This document shows positions 1-10,978 of a DNA stretch of 64,000 nt, piece by piece. Under the pieces are notes generated by a model. That model did not search any database and was not told the origin of the DNA. It saw only the letters and a list, made by a program, of their open reading frames with translations. Made by a program: the position numbers and the translations under genes. Numbering within the stretch: position 1 is the first letter of the stretch; the number at the start of each line of letters is the position of its first letter. Source of the DNA: Capra hircus (lineage: Eukaryota; Chordata; Mammalia; Artiodactyla; Bovidae); the NCBI RefSeq assembly GCF_001704415.2, contig NC_030811.1, positions 5,552,501 to 5,616,500 of the forward strand. Reading direction: 5' to 3'.

Positions 1-143
1 GTCGTGTCCAACTCTTTTCGACCCTATGGACTGTAGCCCGCCAGGCTCCTCTGTCCGTGGTATCTTCCAGGCAGGAATACTGGAGTGGGTTGCCATTTCC
101 TCCTCCAGGAGATCTTCCCGACCCAGGGATCAAACCTGGGGAC
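1..143 (-). repeat. Bov-tA SINE, partial
   Basis: The Bov-A body (tcgtgtcc..., ...ccatggactgtag..., tccaggcaggaatactggag) reads in the orientation where the tRNA end lies to the right, so the SINE is on the minus strand. The window edge cuts one side, and the tRNA-derived part decays after about 140. Confidence 0.85.
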
Positions 144-2376
144 ATACCAGTGGCAAATCAATGACAACCCTGCTGCTGAGATCTTTGACTTTCGCCTGAA
201 ATTCTGAAGAGGGGCAGAATTAATAAATAAGCTACTTTTCAGGTCAGCTCGCATCGTGGGAATTTTCTCAAACCTGCGGCTTTCCTCTTTTGTCCTGTGG
301 CTTCCGTGACAGGTGACTTTATCAGCCCGAATCCTGAAAATGCACTTTCCCCAGGGACCCTGCTGGTCTTCTCCAGAGCACGTGGTCAGGGTCTGAAATA
401 CGTGTGCAGCCGGGGACCATCCCCAAGAACAGAGCCGTCTCTTGGTAGCTCAGGGAACTGGCCACCCAGTGCCCAGGGAGGGTCTGAGCGCCTGCCAGTG
501 AGGAGAAGAAATCCAGAGATGGCCAGGGGTGGCTACAGCAGTGAGACCCAGAGCTCCAGTAGGCATTTAAACATTTAGAAGCCCCAGGCAAGCTCCCGGC
601 ACCTGGCCTTCTGGAACTTTACCTGAGCTAAGCGACCAGGTCCCATTCATGCACCGGCCAGCAGGCTTGTGGTCACAGCTGCAGATTTTCCCACACCAGT
701 CTCTGAGGCGTACCCTGTTTCCTGGTAAGCTGGGGGAGGTGAGATTAGAATCGTGGAATGTGGGGTGAGGGAGCCTTCCAGCAAAGCCCGCCACGGGTGC
801 CAAGAGGCTTAGCTACGGGGATGCTTGACCGAGCGAAACACCCTGCGTGCTGCCGCGGTCACTCTGAGAGCCTCTCCTGGGCTCACTCTGGGGCAGGACG
901 GGTGATGCCCAGCCCGGGGTGGGGATGATACCCCGTCCCGGCCTCAGCTGTCTCAAGACCGTCTTGTCCCAAGTCACTCCACCGCCGGGCCTTGGTCACT
1001 GGCACATGACGGTTCCCTGAGGAATAGATGGGCATGTGCCCGCCGGGCGTCTGGGGACAGCCGGGCTGAACGAATGTCCCAGAGTGATGATTATTGGAAA
1101 CCGCAGAGGAATGTACTCATTAAAGGGGGAGGTAAGCGCCCACACCTGGGAGGAAGAGCCTCCCCTGTGAGCTGTGACCACGAGGCCCACCAGCCGGCTG
1201 GCCCCTTGGCACAGGCCAGGCAAGCCCCAACGCGTGCTGCCCAGGCAGGGGTCCTCCGTCCGGGAGCTGATTCAAAGACGCCTGCCCACCTGCTGCACAG
1301 GGCAAACGCAGGGCACGGAATTGCAAGGTGAAGACTCAGCCCTGGCCCTGGACTGGCCCTCAGTCCGGTGAGACACAGACTGATAGATGGTCGTAGTACA
1401 GTGCCGTAAGTCCTGTTGTGAGGTCTGGGGGACAGATAAGAGGAATGGATTCTCCCTGAGGGTGGGTCCTGGCCAGGCCAGAGATGGCGGCTGCATCGGG
1501 CTTTGCAGGCTAGTAGTTCACCCTGTGAAAACCAGGATCAGGGCTGGGGTCTGAGGGTGGGTGGCCAGGAGGAAAAGGCTTGGAGCTTCAGATGTGGTTG
1601 TCAGCTCCACGCTAGAGGCTGGCTGCAGGGGGCCAGGTGACACGGGGTCTGTTGTCTCAGGAAGGGGGTTGGCCATTGGTGAAGGGTGACCTTCAGCTGC
1701 CACCTTGGAGGAGTTGAAATGGCACTCCAAAGTGTCCATACATACACAGCCTGTTTAAAACACCATAAAGAGCCTGTCTGGGTGCCTGATGAAAAGAGGC
1801 AGGGTATAGAGTGCATCAGAAATCAGGCTGTGGAGGTTGGCAAGTCCCGCCAGGCCTAGATTAGAGGCTGTGGGGCCTGGCAAAGGCTCCTGATGGTGAA
1901 TCACCCGTGGGAAGCCGGTGGCTCTTGCCTGGGCGGAATCACCATGAAGTCTGCCCTGCACCGCAGACCAGTCGGACTCACCTGTGTGGTGGGACCCAGG
2001 CTCCAAAGGTAACTCAAACATGCAGCCCGCTTGAGACACTGAAATGAACCACCCCAGAGCGGGCTGAGTCTGGAATCTGCCTACGTTATTAGAGACCGCC
2101 AGCATGTCACAGTGGACTTGCTGTGGGAGCCGTTGGCTTGGTCATAGTGGAGTGGAGCTCCTGAGGCTTTAGGGGAGGGGCCCGCATTATGAGGCCACAG
2201 TTTTAGGAATCACTGTTCTAGCAGAGGTTTGCAGATGGCTTGAAACTAGCTAAGTTGAAAGATTTGTTGGAGAACAAATAGGAAACCCAAAGGAGGGCTG
2301 GGCAAAAGGAGGTGAAGACCTGGACCCCTCAGCAGAGCCTGGGGAGGGTAGGAGGGGTTAAAAAAGCAAGGGTTCT

Positions 2377-2702
2377 GTGCTTAGTTGCTTAGTCATGTCC
2401 GACTCTTTGTGACCCCATGGACTGTAGCCCACCAGGCTCCTCTGTCCTTAGAGATTCTCCAGGTAAGGCTACTGTAGTGGGTTGCCATGCCCTCCTCCAG
2501 GGGATCTTCCCAATCCAGGGATCAAACCCAGGTCTCCTGCATTACAGGCAGATTCTTTACTGTCTGAGTCACCAGGGAAGCCCAAGAATACTAGAGTGGG
2601 TAGCCTATCCCTTCTCCAGGGGATCCTCCCAACCCAGGAATCAAACTGGGGTCTCCTGCATTGCAGGCAGATTCTTTACCAGCTGAGCTACCAGGGAAAC
2701 CC
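2377..2702 (-). repeat. Extended Bov-tA SINE with a doubled tRNA/Bov-A module
   Basis: A complete minus-strand Bov-tA ends at about 2580 in the usual accagggaagccc. A second Bov-A/tRNA segment of about 120 bp (aagaatact...gctaccagggaaaccc) follows directly. The same doubled architecture recurs at 10670 and 12893, so it is a SINE subtype rather than a local accident. Confidence 0.85.
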
Positions 2703-3134
2703 CAAAAGTGAGGGTAGGTCACAGAAAACTACAGAATGTTGCTGAAAGAAATCAGAGGAGATGAATAAATGGAGAGACATCCCACGTCCGTTAATTGGTA
2801 GACTTAATATTGTTAAGATGTCAGTATTACCCGAAGTCATCTACACATTCAGTGTCATCCCTATCAGAATCCCTACTTCAGATATAGAAAAGCCGTCCTT
2901 AAATTTATATGAACTCTCAAGGGACCCCAAGAAGCCAAACTATCTTGAGAAAAAGAAAGGAGCAGAATTAGAGGTCTCACATTTCCTGATCTCAGAACTT
3001 ACTACAAAGCTACAATCATCAGAACAGTGTGGTGCTGGCATAAAGACAGACTGATGGAATAGAATAGAGTCCAGAAAGAAACCCTGCCGTATGTATACAG
3101 CCATATGATTTTCAACAGGAGTGCCAAGGCCATT

Positions 3135-3366
3135 GGCTTCCCTGGTGACACAGTGGTAAAGGATCCACCTGCCAATGCAGGAGACACGAGAGATTTGCAG
3201 GTTGGATTCCTGGGTCAGGAAGATCCCCTGGAGGAGGAAGTGGCAGCCTACTCCAGTATCCTTCGCCTGGAAAATTCCATGGGCAGAGGAGCCTGGAAGG
3301 CTACAGTCCATGGGGTCAGAAAGAGTCAGACACAAGTGAGTACGCACGTGACTGCATGCACGCTAA
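3135..3366 (+). repeat. Bov-tA SINE nested in L1
   Basis: It begins with the tRNA-like ggcttccctggtgac and runs through the Bov-A body to gagtcagacacaagtgag. L1 sequence flanks both sides, with a short imperfect target duplication (aaggccatt / aagaccatc). Confidence 0.85.
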
Positions 3367-3399
3367 GACCATCCACTGGAGAAAAAATAATCTTTTCAG

Positions 3400-3839
3400 T
3401 ACATGGTGCTGGGAAAATTAGATATCGACATGCGAGATAAAGTTGGGCTTTTACCTTACACCATATACAAAAATTATAGTAGTTTCCCCTTATCCACCCC
3501 ACTCCAGTACTCTTGCCTGGAAAATCCCATGGACGGAGGAGCCTGGTGGGCTGCAGTCCATGGGGTCACACAGAGTCGGACACGACTGAAGCGACTTAGC
3601 AGCAGCAGCAGCCCCTTATCCACAGGGGCTATGTTCGAGACTGGCAGTGGGTACCTAAAACCACAGGTAGTGCTGAGCCCTGTGTGTACATGGTGCTGGG
3701 AAAATTAGATATCGACATGCGAGATAAAGCTGGGCTCTCACCTTACACCGTATACAAAAATTATGGTAGTTTCCCCTTACCCGCAGGGGCTGTGTTCGAG
3801 ACTGGCAGTGGCTGAGGTCGTGCTGAGCCCCGTGTGTAC
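3400..3839. repeat. Tandem duplication across an L1/Tigger junction
   Basis: Copy 1 (3400-3686) and copy 2 (3687-3839) both begin tacatggtgctgggaaaatt and end gtgtgtac. Without the SINE and its target duplication, copy 1 is about 160 bp. Copy 2 is 153 bp and carries a small deletion. Confidence 0.85.
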
Positions 3840-4202
3840 TCTGCTCTTCCTGTACATACATAGCTACGGCAAATGTGAAATGCGAAGTAGGCGCAGTAAG
3901 AGAATATCCAGACTGCCAGCATCACGCCTTTAGCACCTCAGGACCATTATTAAGTATAAGAAGCGTCGCTTGAACACAAGCTCCGACACCAACAGTTGAG
4001 CTGATAACCAAGACGGCTACTGAGTGCTGGGTGGGCGAGTTGCGTGTATGCAGTGAGGGTATATGGCAGACAAAGGGGTGAGTCACGTCCCGGTTGGGAT
4101 GGAGCAGGATGGTGCAAGGTTTCATCAGCTTACTCATAGTGGCATGAGATTCAAAATATGGGAATTGCTTATTTCTGGAATTTTCCATTAAATGTTTCTA
4201 GA
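3481..4202 (-). mobile_element. Tigger-family (TcMar) non-autonomous DNA transposon remnant
   Basis: The plus-strand text starts near tttccccttatccacagggg. It continues through boxes typical of this family (gcagtaagaga, ttgaacacaag, ctgataaccaagacggctactgag, tttctggaattttccatt). The far terminal repeat was lost at the Bov-A2 insertion next door. The family name is from memory of the consensus; the subfamily is unresolved. Confidence 0.65.
3498..3611 (+). repeat. 5'-truncated Bov-A SINE with (AGC)n tail and perfect 12-bp target duplication
   Basis: The body runs from cccactccagtactcttgcc to the AGC tail. The 12-bp direct repeat ccccttatccac flanks it at 3486-3497 and 3612-3623, inside the Tigger sequence. 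It is present in only one of the two tandem copies around it. Confidence 0.92.
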
Positions 4203-4205
4203 CCC

Positions 4206-4469
4206 CTGCTGCTGCTGCTAAGTCGATTCAGTTGTGTCCGACTCTGTGCGACCCCATAGACGGCAGCCCACCAGGCTCCTCTGTCCCTGGGATTCTTCAG
4301 GCAAGAACACTGGAGTGGGTTGCCATTTCCTTCTCCAATGCATGAAAGTGAAAAGTGAAAGTGAAGTCGTTCAGTCGTGCCCAACTCTTAGCAACCCCAT
4401 GGACTGCAGCTCACCAGGCTCCTCCGTCCGTGGGAGTTTCCAGGCAAGAGTACTGGAGTGGGGTGCCAT
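4206..4469 (-). repeat. Bov-A2 SINE (Bov-A dimer)
   Basis: Two Bov-A monomers are joined by the linker gtgaaaagtgaaagtgaag. A (CTG)n run at the left is the tail read on the opposite strand. Confidence 0.9.
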
Positions 4470-4763
4470 TGGAAATGCAAATCAAATCCTCATTGAGATA
4501 CCGTCTCACACCCATTAGGATGGCTAAAACAGCAACAACTAAAACAAAGCAGAAAACAGCAAGCGTCCAGTGAGGATGTGGAGAAATTGGCACCCTCGTG
4601 CACTCTTGGTGGGGGTATAAAATGGTGCGGCTGCTATGGAAAAAGTACAGGGGTTCCTCAAGAGTATTAAAAATAGAATTACTGTATAGTCCAGCAATTC
4701 CACATCTGAGTCTATACCCAAAAGAACCGAAAGCAGGGTTGCAGAGATATCTGTACACCTGTT

Positions 4764-5106
4764 GTATTAGTTTGCCAGGGCTGCCATAACAAAGTGTCAC
4801 AGACTGGGTGGCGTAAATAGCAGAAATTTATTTTCTCACAGTTCTCGAGGCTTAGAAGTCCAAGGTTAAGGTTTCGGCAGGGTGAGTGACTTCTGAGACC
4901 TCTCTCATTGGGGCTCATAGATGGCCATTCTCTCCGTGTGTTCATATGGTCTTTCCTTCTGGGTCTATCCTAATGGTCTCTTATTCTATGGACACAATCA
5001 TATTGGATTGAGGTCTTAAGGAGGGCCCACCTGTCTAGCTTCATATTACCATAATTCAAAGACTCAACAAGTACAGTCACATTCTGGGGTATTTGGATGT
5101 TCAATC
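4764..5106 (-). mobile_element. MLT1-type MaLR LTR inserted in L1
   Basis: It begins ttgtattagtttgccagggctgcc and ends near tggatgttcaatcca, the inverse of an MLT1 LTR. A short acctg direct repeat lies at the edges, and L1 sequence resumes exactly (gtgttcatagcagcatt). This is an old, solitary LTR with no coding region. Confidence 0.8.
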
Positions 5107-5165
5107 CATAGTACCTGTGTTCATAGCAGCATTAGTCACGGTAGCCAAAAGGTGGAACCAACCCA

Positions 5166-5371
5166 CTTCAGTCACTCAGTCGTGTTCGACTCTTTGCGAC
5201 CCCGTGGACTACAGCATGCCAGGCTTCCCTGTCCATCACCAACTCCTGGAGCTTACTCAAACTCATGTCCATCAAGTCAGGGAAGCCATCCAACCATCTC
5301 ATCCTCTGTCATCCCCTTCTCCTCCTGCCTTCAATCTTTCCTAGCATCAAGGTCTTTTCTAATTCCTTAAT
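5166..5371 (-). mobile_element. RTE-BovB LINE 3' fragment
   Basis: It shows the BovB 3' terminal text in reverse (cactcagtcgtgttcgac... tcatgtccatc... catcctctgtcatcccctt). L1 flanks it on both sides. Confidence 0.88.
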
Positions 5372-5409
5372 AAATGACTAGATAACCAGAATGTGGTCTA
5401 TCCATACAG

Positions 5410-5976
5410 TGGAACATTCAGTTCAGTTCAGTCACTCAGTCGTGTCCAACTCTTTGCGACCCCATGGACCGCAGCACACCAGGCCTCCCTGTCCATCGCC
5501 AGTTCCTGGAGTTTACCCAAACTCATGTCCACTGAGTCACAGATGCCATCCAGCCATCTCATCCTCTGTTGTCACCTTCTCCTCCTGTCCTCAATCTTTC
5601 CCAGTGTCAGGGTCTTTTCCAGTGAGTCGGCTTTTTGCATCAGGTGGGCAAAGTACTGGAGCTTCAGCATCAGTCCTTCCAGTGAATATTCAGGGTTGAT
5701 TTCCTTTCGGATGGACTGGTTGGATCTCCTTGCAGTCCAAGGGACTCTCAAGAGTCTTCTCCAACACCACAGTTCAAAAGCATCAATTCTTCAGCGCTCA
5801 GCTTTCTTTATAGTTCAACTCTCACATCCATACATGACCACTGGAAAAACCATAGCCTTGACTGGACAGACCTGTGTTGGCAAAGTAACATCTCTGCTTT
5901 TTAATATGCTGTCTAGGTTGGTCATAACTTTCTTTCCAAGGAGCAAGTGTCTGTTAATTTCATGGCTGCAGTCACG
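5410..5976 (-). mobile_element. RTE-BovB LINE 3' fragment, about 570 bp
   Basis: Reverse BovB runs from the cagttcagttcag tail through the conserved C-terminal coding region to the end of the RT region (gctttttaatatgctgtctagg). It interrupts L1 at an imperfect target duplication (gtggaacatt / tgtaacgtt). Confidence 0.92.
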
Positions 5977-6305
5977 ATGTAACGTTACTCAGCCTTCAAA
6001 AGGAAGGGAATTTTGCCACATGCTACAGCATGAATGAAACTGAGGACATGATGTGAAGGGAAATAAGCCAGGAACAAGAAAGACAAATACTGCACGATTC
6101 CCCTTCTAGGAGGTCCCTAGAGCTGTCACATTTATAGAGGCAGAAAGTAGAATGTGGGGGAAGGGTTGGCAGAGAGGCACAGTTGTCGAATGCCCGTGGA
6201 GTTTCGCTTTGCAGAAAGGAAAGGGCCTTGGAGGCTGTTTGCACAGCAGTGTGAAGGTGCTCAAGTCCACTGAGTTGAAATGACTAAGATGGTAAATCTT
6301 GGGGT

Positions 6306-6519
6306 GGTTGTTGTTGTTTAGTTGCGAAGTCGTGTCCAACTCTTCCAAACCTATGGACTGTAGCCTGCCAGGCTCCTCCATCCATGGTATTTTCCAGGCA
6401 AGAATACTGGAGTGGTTTGCCATTTCCTTCTCCAGGGGATCTTCCCAGCCCAGCAATCCAACCCACATCTCCCTCATTGGCAGGTGGATTCTTTACTACT
6501 GAGCCACGAGGGAAGCCCA
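6306..6519 (-). repeat. Bov-tA SINE near the L1 3' end
   Basis: This is a full minus-strand Bov-tA from ttgttgttgtttag to gagccacgagggaagccc. The last approximately 55 bp of the L1, with its poly(A), follow directly. Confidence 0.88.
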
Positions 6520-6713
6520 CGTCTTATGTTACACGTATTTTACTGCAGTTAGCAAGGATAAAAAAAAAAAAGAAGAAGGTTCGGGATGCAAGCAGTTTCT
6601 CCTGGTAGAAGGCTGCCCAGGTGGGGTTTCTGCCTCAAGTGGAGGTGTCCACCAGGCAGGAGACAGGAGACGGTGAGGGTCTCATCATTTCAGACACGAT
6701 GAGTCTGTGCAGT

Positions 6714-6757
6714 CTACCACCCCCCACCCCCACCCCCACCCCACCCCACCCCGCCTC
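6714..6757. repeat. (CCCCAC)n simple repeat
   Basis: A C-rich tract of accccc units lies about 500 bp before exon 2. The minus strand carries many runs of four to six G, so a G-quadruplex is possible. Confidence 0.9.
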
Positions 6758-7257
6758 ACCGCAAGGCCATCTCTCTGGGCCATGATGTCATCAGGCTTTT
6801 CTGAGTGCTCTGCCCTAGTGGCCAGCCCCCAACACACAGCTCTGTCCTCTTCCCAGGAGGACACACATCCTCGGGCCATGTTCGTGCTAGGAGATGGTGT
6901 CCGGCCCATCGGCCACTCCCCAGAGCGCCCGGTGGGCTCTCCCTTCCCTCCCCAGCCTTTTTCCTTCATTCTCTCCCTCCTGCCCTGCAGTCCAGGTGCC
7001 TTCTTCCTGCTCTTTCCCTGGGGGGTCGAGAGGAAAGGTGGAGAGCAGGTTGGATCCCCGAGGGGGGCCCAGGGCAGGCGTCTCCACTGCCTCCTTCCAC
7101 CTTCTTGGCCATCCGCTCCCTCCCTGGTGGCTGGCATTCGAGGAGGACTCAGCAAGGGGCTGGGGATACACTCGGAGACCCACGTGCAGCCCCAGACGTG
7201 GCCAGGTGGGCCCCCGAGGGTCCTGGTCACTGACCACGTGCCCTCTTTCCGTCCTAG

Positions 7258-7329
7258 GACCTGAGTTCCTTTGCCATGCCGCTCCTGGATGGAGACCTGG
7301 AGAGTTCAGAAAAGCCTCCGTCTCGTAAG
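7258..7329 (+). CDS. PRKAG2: PRKAG2 exon 2 (AMPK gamma-2, N-terminal region)
   Basis: PRKAG2 encodes the gamma-2 regulatory subunit of AMPK, the cellular energy sensor whose C-terminal CBS domains bind AMP, ADP and ATP. This exon encodes 24 residues (DLSSFAMPLLDGDLESSEKP... ending SRK) of the long isoform's unstructured N-terminal extension, close to human residues 39-62. It starts after a pyrimidine-rich acceptor (ccctctttccgtcctag) and stops at the donor aag|gtaagg, in phase 0 on both sides. The codon ATG at 7276 corresponds to human Met45, the reported start of a shorter 525-residue isoform, so a transcript could begin translation here. The differences from human as I remember it (ESSEKPP in place of EGSGKHS) are conservative. 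Identity is by recognised peptide plus matching exon length. Confidence 0.93.
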
Positions 7330-7634
7330 GTAAGGCTCCCTTCCTCCCAGCTTCTCCCAGCTCACCAGAGCTGCCACGGAGGCCAAACTCGCTCAGCTCA
7401 AGCCCGAGACAGACTTCTCCGCCCTGTGCCCCTGGCTGCAGCTGAGCCCACCCTCACCCTCCAGGCTGCACCCCTTTTTCTTCTCTCCCCTCGGGGCTCC
7501 TCCCTGGTCCCTGGATGCCCCAAAGCGGGCAGAGGTGATGCTGAAGAGCTCGCGTTGAGCTCAGCTCCCTGAGTGCCTGAGATGCTCACAGGCAAAGAGA
7601 AGAGATTGAAAACCAGGGAGCCTGGGTGTCTCTC

Positions 7635-7790
7635 CCCATGAGACAGGAGTCCCTCCTCCTGCCCCGCCCCCTCCTTCCCTTCCCCCACTCCAGCCTCCAG
7701 CCCTCAAGTCCTTCTCTCCCTTCCGTCCTCTTCCATCTTTTCTTTTCCTCTCGTTCACCCACCTTCTCCCCTCTCCCACGGGTCCGTTTT
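7635..7790. repeat. Polypyrimidine-rich tract
   Basis: More than 150 bp of nearly pure C/T on the plus strand (cctcctgcccc..., ttttcttttcctctc). It is not followed by an AG flanked by coding sequence that I can recognise. Confidence 0.7.
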
Positions 7791-10669
7791 TCCTGCTCAA
7801 GGTTGGTGGAGGGCTGGCAGCCCGAGGCGTGTGTGTCCTGGGATGGGTGGAGCGGCCGTGGCAGGAATGGGGAGGTCTAGGCAGCCTGCAGTGGGGGTGA
7901 GTGCAGGGCAGAGTGCTGGCGGGAGGCCCAGCGGTCGTGCCCAGCGGGGAGCGCTGCAGGCCGTGTCTTGAGAGCAGAGAGTGATAGACAGACTTTCCCC
8001 CAGTCCTCGGGCTGCCTCACAGCTGGGCTGGGTCCAGTCTGGGTTGCCTGGTGCTCAGCCCAGTGTGTGCAATGCTGCGTCCAGACCCCCTGCTCTGGGA
8101 CTGGCGGGGCAGGCCATGCAGGGGAGTGTCCCAGCAGGACAGGTCCTGCACCTCCCAGCTCATCTCTGCATCTTTGTGCCCTGTGACTGAGATCCCCGTC
8201 TCCTCAGGGAATTGAACACTTTCCGTGGCTGCCAAGCTGAACGTGGATGGGACCCTGGGTGGCCTCCTCCTCCTCCACGATCTAGAGGCCAAGGCTGAGC
8301 TCCCCTTTTTGGGAGCTCTGGGCTCAAGAGCCAAGCGCCCAGGCTCCCAAGCATCAGTTGAGATGGGAGTCTGTCCGCTCTCCCCACTAGTCCCCAGTCC
8401 TGGTTCCCCTGCCCCCAGAGGGGGCAGCCCTTTGTCACAAAAGACATCTCAGGATGCAAGGGCTTCTGGTCACCTCGCCTCCACACAGCTCTCCCGGGCC
8501 GGCGTCGAGAGGAAGATCAGTGCCTCTGACGTCCCCGGATCTTTCAAGAGCGCTGCGGTCACTCCGGGTTGGCCAGGGTGGCCGGGGCCTGGGGGAGTCT
8601 GGAATGCCAGGCAGTCCGCCACCCCCCACCCCCTCAACGAGTGACCACGGGTTTTTCCTGTCTGTGCCCCTTGATCCTGGGACGAGGAGCCTGGACCCTT
8701 TGTTTATCTTTCCTGGCAGCTTCCCTGAGGTGTGACCTGGGACAGGACCTTCTCTGTGAACCTGTCTCCCCGTCAGCAAACCCGGGCTCATGACAGTGCT
8801 CACCTCCCTTGTGAGGATGAAACGAGCTTGTCCGTAGAGCAGACGCAGATGGGCAGCTGCCCAAGGGCGGTCTGGGAACGCGGCTGTGACTCAGAACATC
8901 CACCGTCTGGAGCGCTGTGGAGGGGAGCACCCATGTCCTGTTTATCTGAGCCGTGGGGAGTGTTGCACTCAGCCGGGCCCTAGACTCCCCTCAGGCACTC
9001 CTGTCCATCACTGGCCACGCGTACCACCCCTCTGGCTCCTCTGCTGAGAACACCCGCCCCCTTTCTGTCTGGAGTACACGGGGGCTCCGGCTGGGACACC
9101 CCACCATCAGCTTGCTGGATGCGGCCCTTGCCTGCCAGGCCTGACCTCCCCACCTCTCTGGCCTGAGTCAGACTTCAGGGGAGGGTGTTCCTGGCCAATA
9201 GATCCTCCCTTTGAGGTTTTGTTTCACTCAGCCCCCCTTTTTCTGGCACCCCTTGCCTGTGACCTCCTTTATCCTCGCCTGTTTCCCACAAGCTCCCAAG
9301 AGGCCCCCCTCCCAGTCGGCTGTCAGTCACCGCCAGGCCAGCCCCGCCCACCCTTCACCTTCACCCCTGCACCTCTCTTCTCCTTTCCCCTTCGTCCTTG
9401 GGATGCAGCTGAGACCTGAGAGTCGGGAGGCTGGGCCCTGCCCCGCGGCGCCCCCTGCAGCCGTGGACAGAGGTGGGCCTGGCAGCCTTACCCACTGTGC
9501 CCTGAGTTCCCATCCATAGCTCTGAGGAGCCAGCAGGCACTGGGGTGGCTCTGGGCCCTTTGTTCATCCAAACCCAAGGAAACGTGCCATTGCATTGGCA
9601 AAGTACCATATTAGCTGCGTCCTGCTTGAAGGCATGGGCCCTGTCCCTGGGGCTCCTACCCCTACCCATCCTGGAGGAAGCAGACCCAGAGGCCAGCTCT
9701 GTGCCCACCTTCTCGAGGTCATGGCTTGAGACCAGTCCTTACGCTTCCTGTGGACAAGGCTGAGCTGTGGCCACCATTTTTGGCCATGTTTGGGGGACAG
9801 TCTGCTCTCTGGGGCCCCCTCCTCAAGCTGACAGCTGAGGCCTGGTTCCATCAGCCTGGAATTCTGAGCATAGGATGGAATCCCAGTCTGGAGAATCTTG
9901 GGGCTCCACTTGCCCTTCAGATAGGGTTCAAGCAGGCACCCCGGGCCCTGTGAGACTGACCATCCAGCGGCAGCTGGCTCCGCTTTCCCCTGTGAGCTGT
10001 CCGTGGTGGCCCAAGTGAGTGGCTGTTTGTCTGTCCTCCCAGCTCCACCTCCTCTTTCCCTGGCTCTGGGACGTCTCTGCCCCTCGGCCTGTCCACAGCC
10101 TGTCAGCTCTCAGTGCCTTCTCTGGTTTGGGGCCCCGTGACCCACAGTGTCCCTTTTTGCAGACTCTTCCCCATCTGGCTCACTCTCAGGCCAGCCTCAT
10201 CTTCCCTGCCATTCTCCATGGCCTCACGGGGACCCCAACCTTCCCCACGTCTTGTTCTCTGCGTGGAAAGAACGTCAGCCTTGCTCAGCCGTTCCTCCTT
10301 CCCAGGCCGAGCTCACTGTGCAGCGTGGAGGGGACATCCACGGGGTTAACGTGACTCCCTGCCTCTGTCCTCACACTTGACCTTGACTCCTTTCTGTTTC
10401 ACGTTGCCAGGCTGCTCCCGGGAGGTATGTGGTGCAAGAGTCAAGGCCGTGGGCCTAATGTCCCACCCACAACTGACCAGCTTTGTGGCCTTCACTGTGT
10501 CCCCAGTTGGTGCCTTCTCAGAGCTCTGGGGTCAGGGATACCCGGGAAGTGATGGTGACTGGCCACCAGCATGTCGGCCCTAAATGACTGTGCTAGCCCC
10601 GTGCTGCAGAGCCTCCGTGGTGTCCCCTCTAAGGAGACTTAGGTTCTCACACCCCACATGGATTGACTG

Positions 10670-10978
10670 AGTGAAAGTCACTCAGTCGTGTCTGACTCTT
10701 TGCGCCCCCATGGACTGTACAGTCCATGGAATTCTCCAGGCCAGAATCCTGGAGTGGGTAGCCGTTCCCTTCTCCAGGGGATCTTCCCAACCCAGGAATC
10801 AAACCCAGGTCTCCCGCATTGCAGGTGGATTCTTTACCAGCTGAGCCACCAGGGAAGCCCAAGAATACTGGAGTGGGTAGCCTATCCCTTCTCCAGCGGA
10901 TCTTTCCAACCCAGGAATCGGACCCAGGTCCTCTGCACTGCAGGCGGATTCTTTACCAGCTGAGCTATCAGGGAAGCC
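10670..10978 (-). repeat. Extended Bov-tA SINE (doubled module)
   Basis: It starts agtgaaagtcactcagtcg and passes a first tRNA end (gagccaccagggaagccc). It then repeats a Bov-A/tRNA segment to gagctatcagggaagcc. It has the same architecture as the element at 2377. Confidence 0.9.

Larger units (their letters stand above)
2722..6574 (+). mobile_element. L1 LINE 3' half, interrupted by nested insertions
   Basis: L1 ORF2 C-terminal and 3' sequence appears in order in separated blocks: 2722-3134, 3367-3480, 4470-4763, 5107-5165, 5372-5409, 5977-6305 and 6520-6574. The last block ends in an A-run. Recognisable landmarks are the WRDIP and NIVKMS peptides, the 'ggtgctgggaaaa' box and the 'gaaatgcaaatcaaa' box. 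About 0.5 kb of the L1 consensus expected between the second and third blocks is not visible. The gaps are filled by a Bov-tA, a Tigger element with its own SINE, a Bov-A2, an MLT1 LTR, two BovB fragments and another Bov-tA, each listed separately. Confidence 0.85.
1..7257 (+). other. PRKAG2: PRKAG2 intron 1 (3' part)
   Basis: This is the end of the intron before exon 2, closed by the acceptor ending tccgtcctag at 7257. Repeats are listed separately. The stretch 150-2376 looks single-copy, and I see no exon, RNA gene or recognisable repeat in it. The stretch 6590-7257 is GC-rich intronic sequence, with a C-rich simple repeat at 6714. Exon 1, expected to encode about 38 residues, is not in the window. 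The intron assignment follows from the exon 2 identification; the negative statements are by eye. Confidence 0.85.

Noticed and set aside
5393..6037. 214-codon plus-strand frame
   Set aside because: It is the complement of a BovB fragment; the same peptide appears wherever BovB is reversed (52796, 23214).
6685..7264. Overlapping 140-185-codon frames on both strands before exon 2
   Set aside because: GC-rich intron with a C-rich simple repeat; none carries a start context or similarity that suggests a protein.
9446..9464. gcggcgccccctgcagcc as a third CTCF site
   Set aside because: It deviates from the core (no CCA box) and is palindromic in part; too weak to list.
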